Origin: Phycisphaerae bacterium
GTDB taxonomy: Bacteria > Planctomycetota > Phycisphaerae > FEN-1346 > JAACEH01
Assembly: GCA_012729015.1 (NCBI GenBank)
Contig: JAAYDY010000012.1
Location: 1 to 64,000 of the forward strand
Reading direction: 5' to 3'
DNA length: 64,000 nucleotides
Position numbers and translations under genes: made by a program. The notes below the pieces were generated by a model. The model did not search any database. It had not been told where the DNA came from and worked only from the letters and a program-made list of their open reading frames with translations. This document shows positions 15,212-24,584 of the stretch, one piece after another. Position 1 is the first letter of the stretch; each line of letters begins with the position of its first letter.

Positions 15212-18091
15212 TCATGCGTCAGGACCGCCGTCCTGTTGGCAAAGGACCTCAACGCACTGCGAGAAAGCCGTCTTGAATTGTTCCCTGACCAGGTACGCCT
15301 GCTCTTCTCCGACCCCCACCTTGCCGGTACCATCGTTGTCTTCGATGTGGGCCACGTCAGCCTCAGCGCGCATGTTGTGAATTGACAGGAGCAATGGCTG
15401 CAGGAGCGGAAAGCCGTCGCGAAACTCCGAAACATGCAGTCTATTGGCATACTCCTTGGTCGCAAGCTGCTTGGCCTTAGGTTGGTCGAGCCCCATCCTC
15501 CGCCAGCAAGACTCGAACAAGTGTCGGACAAGGACCTCGCACACCGCATCGACCTTCGTAATGTAGACGCCCCAATCAGATGAGTTCCATCGCTGCTCGG
15601 CATCGGCCAGGGCATTGCCAATCACGCTCGTCCTTGCAGTTCCGAGTAGCTCGTCGTATCTCAAGTCCAGATCAAGAACAGGCGAATCGGACGGAAACAC
15701 AGACGAAAGCACGTCGAGCAGGCGCATATCCTGCCGTCGCTGCAGCGTTGCCTTCGCATGGCGGGCGGCGAGGAATACATCGCCGAAAGAGGCCGTGTCG
15801 CTCATGAAGGCGTCAATGACGGGTATGGCCTCTTGGCACTGGAGACGGCCGAGGCATTCCAAAGCTGACGCGAGCACACGGGAATCCGCATGAGGGGGAT
15901 TCAAGAACGCAGCAGCTTCCTTCATCAGGTTCCCATCGCCCAGGTCAGCCAAGGAGCCGAGCCAGTTGACAACCGATTCAGAGGCGGCATGAGGTGGCGG
16001 CCGGCGGCTCAGATGGGCCTGGCGCAGTGATCCCAAGGCACTCTTGACAGCAGCCTTACAGGCGGGATTGTGGTCCGTGGCAAGACGGCCCTTGAGTGGC
16101 ACGATGCTGGATGGGTCGGCGAGCCGTCCGCATGCTTCGTATGCCGCTAGCCGTACTTCAGTGCTGTCTTGAAAGCGGTCGTGCAGCCTGCCGAGCACGG
16201 CCACTCGAAGGTCAGTTCCAAGGGCAAGGGCTGAATCGTCAGCAAGTGCGGCAAACAGGGCGATGGCTTTCTTTCTAATCGCGGATGCGTGTGTGGCGAT
16301 CATCGGCTGATGGGCGATCTGCTGGGCAAGAAGCCTCATGCTCCCAGTGTCATGAGCCGCGACCAGAGAGTCAAGAATGAACGTTGCATCCTCGACGGCC
16401 TCAGCCTTCTGCAGGGCCAATTCCGCCGTCTTTGTAAAAGCGACGCCACGCCTCCGCATCAGATCAAGAACAAAGCGGTTAAGTGTGCAGCCAATCACAA
16501 CATGAAGCTGAAGTTGATCCCGCAAGTGCGGCTCAAAGTCCTTTGTCAGCAGACTCTCGATATCAGCCAAGGGCGAGTCTTGGGCTGATGAAATCGGTCT
16601 CTTGAGCCTGATCGTGGTGGCTGACGCCAGCACTCGGTCAAGGAAGGCCCACGCAAGGTCATCGCAGGGATTCAGCATCTGCTCGGCTATTGCCGATGCT
16701 CCATTGTGCGGACCTTCGGCGCAGACCCTCTTCGCCAGCAAGCCAAGACCATCGCAACTGCCAGTGCACTTCTGGAGTTCCTCAGCCAGACGAGGGATGA
16801 GATCGCGGTTGCCACCATATCCGCGCCGAGGTGCCGCGCGCTGCTGCTCCAGTAGTTCGAATCGAACGGGGGCATTCTCCACATTGGCCAGAGATATCCT
16901 GACAATGCACTCGCAACAGCCCGGTGACAATGCACTCCTCTCGTTCGCTGTCTTCTGGCAATCCAAAGCTCCGCAGAGGAGGTCCACCACACGGGGAACG
17001 TCGCCTACTATTCCCAACAGCATGTCGGACCGCAGAAGGCGACGGTAGCCATCCGAATCCTGACGCACTACTTGATTGACGATCTCTGGGGCGTTCCCGG
17101 CGGAGGCGCAGCGCGACAACCCTCTAACGCACCTGCCGTTCGGCTGGATATTTGCCGAATGCCGGACACACGAGAGATACGTATGTACGAGAGCATCGTC
17201 TACGCGGCCACGGGCCTCCAATGCCGACGCAACCACCAGTCCGCGGCCATGGTCCAAGCAGTCGGCGCCGAACCTCTCCGCCAGCCCCTTTGCCAAGCTG
17301 GGGGTGACACACTTTCGCGCCAGTTCGCAAAGCCGACCATTCAGTTGTGACTCGTCAACATACTGATGCAGCGCCTGAAGCAGGAAGTCGCCAATGGGCG
17401 CCGCCTTTGCGGCAAGGTGTTTCTGATCGAGCTTGCTGCAAGCAGCAAGAAGCCGAAGGCCCATTAGGTGGTTCTTGCAGCGCTTCGCCGCGTCAATGAC
17501 AGATTCGAGATTCGACGGCCTGCACGTAGCGGCCGCAGCCGCAACTCCAGCCTTGAAGATCGGCGAATCATCGCCGCCTTCGATTTCCTCATCTATCGCC
17601 ATCAAAGCAGCTTGGCAGTCCGCAGCCTGCGGCGGCTGCATGCAGGACATCCCCTCCAGGGCAGCCACTTGCATCATGTCCGACGTGATTGGCTCGCCAC
17701 GAAAGCCGGTTAGAGTCTGTCCTCCCTCTTTCGCCACTTGGTATAGGAAGGCTCGTGTTCTCTTATCCTGCTTTCTTTTGCCGAGCCGCATCATGGCTGC
17801 TACCCTTACCCGGCCATTGCGGGCGTGCTCAGCAATGTGCAGTAGTGCGTCAGTCGCATCCGGGCACGCAGAGGACGCGAGTAAGTCGAGAGGCGTTTCA
17901 TAGGCTGATGCGTCAACCGGCACACTGGGGTGGATCGAGCACACCATGGCGCAACTGACGGCAACACACATCTCTTGCCCTACTTCTGACACGGCTCCGG
18001 CGAAGGAGGCACAAGTCGCTGGTTCACAGCTTCCCATGGCCCCAATGAGACCTTGCAGCGTGCCCTTTGTCGCCTTGCGTTGCGCTGGCAT
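15212..18091 (-). CDS. Large HEAT-repeat protein with HEPN-like C-terminus, unknown family
   Basis: A 959-aa protein I cannot assign to a named family. Most of it is alpha-helical HEAT/armadillo-like repeats, for example VRVAAMMRLGKRKQDKRTR near residue 97, RLAAYEACGRLADPSSIVP near residue 666 and ASALECLGRLQCQEAIPVI near residue 757. The last 110 residues change character: a helical bundle containing LLLSIHNMRAEADVAH, an R-x6-H motif of the kind HEPN RNases use as active site. The ATG has a strong GGAGGT upstream. It is the last of three co-oriented genes (ParA-like ATPase, HD protein, this one), 68 nt after the HD gene. If the HEPN reading is right, this would be the effector, with the HEAT part as sensor or scaffold. 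Confidence 0.7.
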   Translation of the reverse strand: MPAQRKATKGTLQGLIGAMGSCEPATCASFAGAVSEVGQEMCVAVSCAMVCSIHPSVPVDASAYETPLDLLASSACPDATDALLHIAEHARNGRVRVAAMMRLGKRKQDKRTRAFLYQVAKEGGQTLTGFRGEPITSDMMQVAALEGMSCMQPPQAADCQAALMAIDEEIEGGDDSPIFKAGVAAAAATCRPSNLESVIDAAKRCKNHLMGLRLLAACSKLDQKHLAAKAAPIGDFLLQALHQYVDESQLNGRLCELARKCVTPSLAKGLAERFGADCLDHGRGLVVASALEARGRVDDALVHTYLSCVRHSANIQPNGRCVRGLSRCASAGNAPEIVNQVVRQDSDGYRRLLRSDMLLGIVGDVPRVVDLLCGALDCQKTANERSALSPGCCECIVRISLANVENAPVRFELLEQQRAAPRRGYGGNRDLIPRLAEELQKCTGSCDGLGLLAKRVCAEGPHNGASAIAEQMLNPCDDLAWAFLDRVLASATTIRLKRPISSAQDSPLADIESLLTKDFEPHLRDQLQLHVVIGCTLNRFVLDLMRRRGVAFTKTAELALQKAEAVEDATFILDSLVAAHDTGSMRLLAQQIAHQPMIATHASAIRKKAIALFAALADDSALALGTDLRVAVLGRLHDRFQDSTEVRLAAYEACGRLADPSSIVPLKGRLATDHNPACKAAVKSALGSLRQAHLSRRPPPHAASESVVNWLGSLADLGDGNLMKEAAAFLNPPHADSRVLASALECLGRLQCQEAIPVIDAFMSDTASFGDVFLAARHAKATLQRRQDMRLLDVLSSVFPSDSPVLDLDLRYDELLGTARTSVIGNALADAEQRWNSSDWGVYITKVDAVCEVLVRHLFESCWRRMGLDQPKAKQLATKEYANRLHVSEFRDGFPLLQPLLLSIHNMRAEADVAHIEDNDGTGKVGVGEEQAYLVREQFKTAFSQCVEVLCQQDGGPDA

Positions 18092-18159
18092 TGGTGTTAC
18101 CTCCTACCTCATCCCGTATTGCAGATGTGGCTCTGCGCGAGGGCTGCAGGCCATTGTTG

Positions 18160-19551
18160 CTAGACGGCCGCCCTCGATGCCAACATGTCCACCCTGTCGA
18201 CTCCCATACCGGACAGGTCCAGGTAGCCATGTTGCCTATCGAAGTAATCGCGATGCTCCTTGGGGATCCAGTGGCGCTTCACTGCACATTGGTCTTCCTG
18301 GCTGAACCTGTAGTCAATCGTCAGGACTGCCGGTGACGATGCATGATGGAGGGTAAGTACGGTCGTATCACAACTGTCGCGATACGTGAGCGCCACGGCT
18401 TCTTTTGCATCCCGAGGACGCGCGGCAGGGGGGGCAACATCCTCCAAATCCTGAAAACGTGCGACAGGACGGGCGAAATCTTCCACGACGTCCGCCAGGG
18501 CAACAACACAGGAGAGCGGATCAACGCTGAACTTGAGTCGCATGTGCCCGTTGGAGGGCAGCGTTGTACCGTCGCCCCAGTAGATCTTGGGCATGTCGTG
18601 CATCAAGATCGCCATGGCTGCCCACTCTACGCAGAACTGACGAATTGGATGTGTATCGTCGACGGGGTAGTCGCGGAGGATGTCGTTCAGGTAGAGGAAT
18701 CCAATCGCTCCGGGCAGACCGTGAGTCTTGCGCAAGGCCTTCGCGGTCGTTGCGGCCAGCTGCTGGCCCCACGTGGCGGGCACAGTCCGATTGAGGACGC
18801 GATAACCGTTCAGTGGACAGAAGAGAAGCCGATCGCCGAAAGCTTCTAAGAGTTGCTCAGCACCTGCGCCAGGCGAGTCAGGCTGCAGGCCCGCATGCTC
18901 CAGCTTGTTGCTGAGGAGATTGACGTACTGCCACGGGTAGCCCATGTCATGGAAGATCGCCGCCAAATAGGCTGCTTCCACAAACAAACATCTCCACAGA
19001 GCCCGACCAACTGGCGAATTCTCTAGCCACGGGTCGCCTTCGCGGATCCCAATGTGAAAGAGAGACTCACGCAGGTACGCTGTGCCCTGCCATTTGAGAA
19101 TCTCATCCACGCAGGCATCCAGCAATGACGTCTTGTCGTCAACCATGAAGGGCGGGTCGGCATGTTCACCTCCGGTCAACAACTTGAGCACGACATAGGC
19201 CGTGAGAGGCTGATGTAGGACGTGATCGCGGTTGAGTTTGTGCCAGCCAACGGTTGCCAGCCAATCATCGGCCAACACCTCTGGCAGAATGAAACGGTAT
19301 GCCGGGAAAGCCAGTTGCGAGTAATCCATGGCTTGCGCCTGTACAGGATAGCATCTCCAGTAGTAATCCCTGCCGACGCGACGCCGTAGCTCTCGGAATG
19401 CCCGGTCAGTATCGTGGTTCTTGTCTCGGTGTGCCCGCTCCAACGCGGCGTACTGAGAGAGCTTCACTCGCATAAAGGGACGGTATGCGCACGGGGGTCT
19501 GTAGAGGCCAGCCGCCAGCCCCGCCTGAAAATCCTCATAGCTGAAGATCAC
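18160..19551 (-). CDS. HD-domain protein (predicted metal-dependent phosphohydrolase), unknown family
   Basis: A 463-aa protein with HD-domain signatures: RDHVLHQPL near residues 108-116, AAIFHDMGYPW with H201-D202, and AAMAILMHDMPKIY with H318-D319. This spacing of His and His-Asp pairs is what metal-binding HD phosphohydrolases use on nucleotides or phosphodiesters. The N-terminal 100 residues and the C-terminal 100 residues are not recognised. The start is a GTG overlapping the stop of the ParA-like gene (GTGA), so the two are co-translated. In defence clusters HD domains serve as nucleases or nucleotide hydrolases; which applies here is not visible. No transmembrane segment or signal peptide is seen. 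Confidence 0.72.
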   Translation of the reverse strand: MIFSYEDFQAGLAAGLYRPPCAYRPFMRVKLSQYAALERAHRDKNHDTDRAFRELRRRVGRDYYWRCYPVQAQAMDYSQLAFPAYRFILPEVLADDWLATVGWHKLNRDHVLHQPLTAYVVLKLLTGGEHADPPFMVDDKTSLLDACVDEILKWQGTAYLRESLFHIGIREGDPWLENSPVGRALWRCLFVEAAYLAAIFHDMGYPWQYVNLLSNKLEHAGLQPDSPGAGAEQLLEAFGDRLLFCPLNGYRVLNRTVPATWGQQLAATTAKALRKTHGLPGAIGFLYLNDILRDYPVDDTHPIRQFCVEWAAMAILMHDMPKIYWGDGTTLPSNGHMRLKFSVDPLSCVVALADVVEDFARPVARFQDLEDVAPPAARPRDAKEAVALTYRDSCDTTVLTLHHASSPAVLTIDYRFSQEDQCAVKRHWIPKEHRDYFDRQHGYLDLSGMGVDRVDMLASRAAV

Positions 19552-21686
19552 GCGTTGACCCCCCAGCGATTCAGAATCCTCTCCAACACTGCGGAGAACT
19601 CATCCATGTATTGGGCGCTGCTGAATCCCTTCGCAATCTCTCTGTGCCCGGCTTCGTGAGAGGTGGTCTTCTTGACGATAACACTCTCGGCCACGCCTCG
19701 AATGTACGGCAACACGGGGGCTTCCCGCACTTCCTCCTGAATCAGGCGGCGCACAATATGAACGAGAAAATCCGTATCCTGCCGCAAATCAAGGAGCCTT
19801 GCCTGCGCGGATGCGCACGCGCCGTAGAGGTGGGAGATGGAACCCTGCTCATGCCATCGTGGATGAAGCCGGAATTTGAAATGAAGCTTGTCCGCGTCTT
19901 TCTTCGTCAGACTATCACCGGCCAGGAACCTTTGCAGGCTGGTTTCGGGCCTCATGCCATCTGGGAGGCGGGTCCAGTGTAACGCTTCCGCTGACACAAT
20001 CAGACCAAACAAGTCTCCGAATTCCTCGACGAAGGGGGAATGCCATATGGGGCTGGTCAACGACAAGCCGACAACGGCCGTCAGGGAGGGGACAAACTGC
20101 CTCACGAGCTTGAGCGGCACCGGAGCCTCTTCGATGTGTCTTGTGATGATGTGAGGAAGACGGTTCATCATCTTCATCGCTTCGGGATTGACTGGGCCGG
20201 TGTCGTCTTCCCACGGCGCGTATTCAAAATACGGGAAACCTGTGTCGAGGAGGATGTCCCGCATGGCGTTCCGAAAATCCTGGAGGATGTTTCCTGGGAG
20301 CCATTCGTCCTGAATCAGGCGCGTGAGGTGAGAGAATCCCTGTTGATCGAGAATGCGAATGCCGTCCAAAGCGACTTCGTGTAATGCGTGAACGTAGTGT
20401 CTGAGTTGCCCCAAGACGGACGGCGTCCATTCCCCCGCGCCATGAAGTACTTCTTGGATCGGTTCATCAGGTGGGACAGGGCGGCGTTGCATCAGGCGTT
20501 CCATGATCTCTTCAGCAAAGTGCTGGCGTCGCGACCGGCGGCCCTGCCTGCGCGAGATCATGGACTGTATGAACTGGTACTCGATGTACTCGTCGTAACT
20601 GACCATCCACTGGCGATAGTCACCTCGCTCGTCGCCGAGGAGGCTATGCACTACGTCGCTACGCGAGCGGTGGAGAAGGCCGCCGACTTCATCGCTGTCG
20701 TACTGATACGTGCCTTGCTTCACCAAGCGAGGCACGCGGTTGATGAGCAACCCTTGGTAACGACTGGGCGGTTGCAGTTGAGAGTCCGCTTCTCCACGAT
20801 AGAAAGTAAGATCGCTGCCGGTGATCGTATCCGGGTCGCGAGCCGTGCCCGCTGACGTGTGGGGCGATTCAGTGGTTTCCGCGAGCCTGAGAAAGAACGC
20901 TTGCTCATCCTGCTCAAGATTGAGGGGGCTGTTTGTGCCATCATCCCGTGACGCTCGCAGAAACTTTCGGCTTGTTTTCCACTTCTGGTCCAATAGAGCG
21001 TGCAAGCCGTGAACGGCGATCCCGCAGGACGCCAAGTCCTGCCTGTCCAGCGATGTGACCGTCAGGAATTTCCCCCTGTGCGGACCAAGATCGGTAAGCC
21101 ATTCCTGGACTGCCGGTGCGATCCCTACATACCCAGGCGAATTGTCGATGACGAAGGCGACGGGCCGGTCAGAGGGGGCATTGGCGACAGCGTGTCTGAA
21201 TGCAGTGCACGTTGCCTGAAGAAACTCAATGAACCAGAATGCATGGAGTTCATCGAAAAGAATGCTGGGCTTACAGATCACTCTGGCGGGGCGGTCATGC
21301 CTGGAGCCGTCCATATCGTAGATCTGCGAGCCGAGCACATTGATGCGGTCCACGGCAATGAGCAGCGCATCGCCATGAACTCCGGCCTGAGACACACACT
21401 CGGCAGTACCCTTGCCAGCCATGAACTTGTCTTGAAAAAGCTGCAGAAGATTCGCCCTGCCACGGTCGTCGTTGTCGGCATGGCAGATGACGTGTGTGAT
21501 GTTCTTCCAGAATGGCGAGTCAATCGCATCGGCCGCGTTCGTGCCCGTAATGTCCACGTCAAGGAAGAGCACAGCATAGTGGCGTTCCAGAAGGAGGCGT
21601 GCGAGGTTCAGTGCCGCCGTGGTCTTGCCAACACCACCTTTGCGGGACTCAACGCTGATAATCAGCCAATCGCCTGTTCTCGTCAC
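19548..21686 (-). CDS. ParA/MinD-like SIMIBI ATPase with large C-terminal extension, unknown family
   Basis: The N-terminus carries a textbook deviant Walker A, SRKGGVGKTTAALNLARLL (residues 14-32), the switch I region FLDVDITGTNAADAI, and a Walker B-like VAFVIDNSPGYVG near residue 175. These are ParA/MinD hallmarks; such ATPases form ATP-dependent dimers and bind DNA or membranes. At 712 aa it is more than twice the usual size: about 450 residues after the ATPase match nothing I know. No ParB partner or parS-like site lies nearby, so plasmid partitioning is unlikely. The start is GTG, 7 nt after the Mod gene stop, with GGAG inside the Mod end. Co-translation with the HD gene points to a switch or energy source for the HD/HEAT-HEPN pair. 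Confidence 0.8.
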   Translation of the reverse strand: MTRTGDWLIISVESRKGGVGKTTAALNLARLLLERHYAVLFLDVDITGTNAADAIDSPFWKNITHVICHADNDDRGRANLLQLFQDKFMAGKGTAECVSQAGVHGDALLIAVDRINVLGSQIYDMDGSRHDRPARVICKPSILFDELHAFWFIEFLQATCTAFRHAVANAPSDRPVAFVIDNSPGYVGIAPAVQEWLTDLGPHRGKFLTVTSLDRQDLASCGIAVHGLHALLDQKWKTSRKFLRASRDDGTNSPLNLEQDEQAFFLRLAETTESPHTSAGTARDPDTITGSDLTFYRGEADSQLQPPSRYQGLLINRVPRLVKQGTYQYDSDEVGGLLHRSRSDVVHSLLGDERGDYRQWMVSYDEYIEYQFIQSMISRRQGRRSRRQHFAEEIMERLMQRRPVPPDEPIQEVLHGAGEWTPSVLGQLRHYVHALHEVALDGIRILDQQGFSHLTRLIQDEWLPGNILQDFRNAMRDILLDTGFPYFEYAPWEDDTGPVNPEAMKMMNRLPHIITRHIEEAPVPLKLVRQFVPSLTAVVGLSLTSPIWHSPFVEEFGDLFGLIVSAEALHWTRLPDGMRPETSLQRFLAGDSLTKKDADKLHFKFRLHPRWHEQGSISHLYGACASAQARLLDLRQDTDFLVHIVRRLIQEEVREAPVLPYIRGVAESVIVKKTTSHEAGHREIAKGFSSAQYMDEFSAVLERILNRWGVNA

Positions 21687-21693
21687 GGTTCTG

Positions 21694-24573
21694 TCACTCC
21701 ATGTTGTAGACCTTCAGCACCTCATCCCCGTAATGGTTGATGACCTTGACGGCGATCTTGCCCGTGTCGGGCTTGTCGAACGGGCGGCTCACGGTCGAGT
21801 AGAGCTGCGACCAGGCGGCTTCGTCGATCTCGGCGCGGAGCGCCCGCTTCAGTTTCTCGTACGGCTCGTCCGCCCCGGTGAAGTAGGCGTGCCGCACGAA
21901 GAAGCTTTCGCCATTGTAGTTGGTGTCGATGAACCAGCAGGCGATGTCGTCGGTGCTGGAGGAACGAATCTCGCCGGTCGTCGGGTCGTACACGTCCAAG
22001 CCCTTGATCTCGACTGTGATCTGCCCGTCTTTGACCTTCTTCACCACCACGTCGGGCTCGCCGAAAACCATAAACAGGTTCCCGGCCCCGGTCTTCTTCA
22101 GCAGGTCGCCCATGGCCAGGTCGGGGTTCATCCGCGTCGGCAGGACCACCAGCTTGCCGTACCGCTTGGCCTCCTCCGAAACGTGTGGGTCGAAGGCAAA
22201 GCCGCAGACGATCAGCACGTCGAACCCGACGCCCTGGACGGCCTCCTTGGCCGCCTCCTTGACCAGCTCCGGCCCCACGGTGCCGTGCTCCGGGCCGATG
22301 CAAATGGCGGCGCGCCGCACCTTGCCACCTGCCCCGAGCTTCGTCGAGGGGTCCTTCTCGGTGTACTGGCCCGTGCCGTGAATCCACTGGCCGGCGTAGG
22401 GCTCCAGGCTGTCGAACTTGAGCCGCTCGCCCTTGAAGGTGTTCTGGACGCCGGCCGTCCGCAGGTTCTCCAGGATCATCTGGCCGAACTGGTCGGGACC
22501 GAGCACCTTGGCCTTGACGCCGAGCTTGGCGTCGCCCACCTCAGCCATCTCGCGTTTCTCCTCGACACTGATGGTGCGGTGCGGCGACAGGCTTTCGACC
22601 GTGAGCGGCCCGGTCACGCGGACGCGCTTGGTGTCCTCGTAGGGCTGATCGTAGAGCACCTCGGTATCGGCCCGGCGGGCGATGGAGGCGTCGATTTCCT
22701 GCTGGCGCTGACGCCGCAACTCCCACCACTGCTTAATAAGCAGAACGACTTTGCGAGTCTCCTTCAGGTCTTTGTCCGGCACTACGTCGTCATCCCAAGT
22801 GATATCATTTAGCTTCCTCGGCACTTCCCACTCTCGCCACTTCGTTTTCAGCGGCTTGTTCAATGCCTTCAGCAAAGGCTCCAACTTCTCCTGCCAGCGG
22901 GCATGGATGGCGTCGATCTCTTCGTTATTGGCGATGGACTTCAGGGTGACGTGCGGCACGCGCTTGTAGACAAAGCCTCTGCGAACGTCGCCCTCGGTCT
23001 TGGCCTCCGACCGCATTTGGCCGGTGATTTCCGCTTCCTTGGCCACGCCCTCAGCCGAGTCGGCCAGGAGGTAATAGGGAAAGCGGCCGGCCATGAGTCT
23101 GGTGCGAGCCAAAGTCAGAGACACGCGGCTGGAGTCAATGGTAATCCACCGCCGGCCCCATTGCTCGGCGACGTAGGCTGTGGTGCCACTGCCGCAGGTC
23201 GGGTCGAGCACCAAGTCGCCGGGGTCGGTGGTCATCAGAATGCAGCGTTCAATTACCTTCGTGTTCGTTTGAACAACGTACACCTTGTCGTCAGTGAATT
23301 GTCCGGTGAGGGTGTCGGTCCAAACATTGTTCCGCGTGCGAACGCCAAAGTCGCCGGCCATGCGGACAAACCGTAACGAGTTGGCAGCGACGTGCAGCCT
23401 TCCCGACTTGCCAAGTCGCGAAATGCCGTCTGGGAAATTCGGTTTCCAGTGCGAGTTTCCCCCGGGCGCAAAGCGACGGTTCTGGTACAAAAAGGTCTGG
23501 TCAACCGATGCGGGACCCTGCGACAGCATGTTGTCAGGAGAGTAGAGATCGCACCCATCCGGCACCACGGCCGCCTGAACCTCCTCAGCCGTCATTGGTC
23601 GCATACGACCATCGTTGAATCTCAGGAAGCGGTAGAGACCTTGTCCTACTCGTTTCTGTTGCTCCTCATAAAGTGGCCGATACTTCACACCTGCCGCGCG
23701 GTTCTTTCCGTACCAGAGCAGGTAGTCGCCGGCCCGAGCAAGTTCGTTGGACTCAAACCCGCTCGTGGTTGAAAACGTCACAAGACTAACGAAGTTCTCA
23801 CTTCCAAAGACCTCATCCAAGACATTCCGAACCAGATGGACGTTCTCATCGCCGATCTGAACAAAGATAGAGCCGGAGTCCGTGAGTAGGTCGCGGGTCA
23901 CAACAAGGCGGTCACGGATATAGGCCAGGTAGGAATGGATGCCCAGCTTCCACGTATCACGGAACGCCTTGACTTGCTCTGGTTGTCGCACCATGTCGTC
24001 AGCTTTGCCATCCTTGACATCTCGTTTGCGAGTTGAGACCTGCCAGTTCGACCCGAACTTGATGCCGTAGGGCGGGTCGAGGTAGATCATCTGGACCTTG
24101 CCCTTGAGGGCTTCCTTCTCGGCCAGGCTCGACATCACCAGCAGGGAGTCGCCCAGGATGAGACGGTTCGACCAGTGGCCCTCGTGGTGGTAGAAGTCCA
24201 CGCGGTCGGCGAACTCCTCGGGCAGGCCGTTGAAGTCGGCGAAGAGGCCACCGAAGTCCTGCTGGTCGTTGTCGGGATTCTTGTCGGCCGTTCGGCGGAA
24301 GTCCTCGATGATGGCCTGTGGGTGAATCTTCTCCTGAATATAGATGGGCACCACCGGCACTTCCAGCGGCGCGCGGTCCTGCTCGTCCTTGCCCTTCCAC
24401 ACAAGCTGCGGATCAAGGTCCGGGTCCCGCGGATAAAGCATCGCCGGCGGCGCTTCCTCATCCTGCCGCACAAAGTCGCGCAGCTCCTCCGTCGGAATGT
24501 TCTTGCGTTTGTCCTTGTGCCGCACGGCCTCGATGGGCTTGGAGGCGCCGGTGTTCTTGGTCTTCTTGGCCAT
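21694..24573 (-). CDS. Type III restriction-modification methyltransferase (Mod subunit)
   Basis: A beta-class N6-adenine methyltransferase of 959 aa, at the large end for type III Mod. The catalytic motif IV (DPPYGIKFGSNW) comes first, near residue 170. The AdoMet motif I follows as LVLDPTCGSGTTAYVA near residue 455, with a recognition region between and a long C-terminal region after. The N-terminal 100 residues are charged and helical. In type III systems Mod supplies both methylation and target recognition to the Res helicase-nuclease, whose gene is three places upstream in the same operon. It starts with ATG 11 nt after the DUF4268 gene. Its stop lies 7 nt before the ParA-like gene. Confidence 0.9.
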   Translation of the reverse strand: MAKKTKNTGASKPIEAVRHKDKRKNIPTEELRDFVRQDEEAPPAMLYPRDPDLDPQLVWKGKDEQDRAPLEVPVVPIYIQEKIHPQAIIEDFRRTADKNPDNDQQDFGGLFADFNGLPEEFADRVDFYHHEGHWSNRLILGDSLLVMSSLAEKEALKGKVQMIYLDPPYGIKFGSNWQVSTRKRDVKDGKADDMVRQPEQVKAFRDTWKLGIHSYLAYIRDRLVVTRDLLTDSGSIFVQIGDENVHLVRNVLDEVFGSENFVSLVTFSTTSGFESNELARAGDYLLWYGKNRAAGVKYRPLYEEQQKRVGQGLYRFLRFNDGRMRPMTAEEVQAAVVPDGCDLYSPDNMLSQGPASVDQTFLYQNRRFAPGGNSHWKPNFPDGISRLGKSGRLHVAANSLRFVRMAGDFGVRTRNNVWTDTLTGQFTDDKVYVVQTNTKVIERCILMTTDPGDLVLDPTCGSGTTAYVAEQWGRRWITIDSSRVSLTLARTRLMAGRFPYYLLADSAEGVAKEAEITGQMRSEAKTEGDVRRGFVYKRVPHVTLKSIANNEEIDAIHARWQEKLEPLLKALNKPLKTKWREWEVPRKLNDITWDDDVVPDKDLKETRKVVLLIKQWWELRRQRQQEIDASIARRADTEVLYDQPYEDTKRVRVTGPLTVESLSPHRTISVEEKREMAEVGDAKLGVKAKVLGPDQFGQMILENLRTAGVQNTFKGERLKFDSLEPYAGQWIHGTGQYTEKDPSTKLGAGGKVRRAAICIGPEHGTVGPELVKEAAKEAVQGVGFDVLIVCGFAFDPHVSEEAKRYGKLVVLPTRMNPDLAMGDLLKKTGAGNLFMVFGEPDVVVKKVKDGQITVEIKGLDVYDPTTGEIRSSSTDDIACWFIDTNYNGESFFVRHAYFTGADEPYEKLKRALRAEIDEAAWSQLYSTVSRPFDKPDTGKIAVKVINHYGDEVLKVYNME

Positions 24574-24584
24574 CAGGTCGTCCC

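Noticed and set aside
19548..21686. Plasmid-type ParA partition locus
   Set aside because: No ParB gene or parS-like repeat is adjacent, the protein is more than twice the usual length, and it is coupled to an HD protein.
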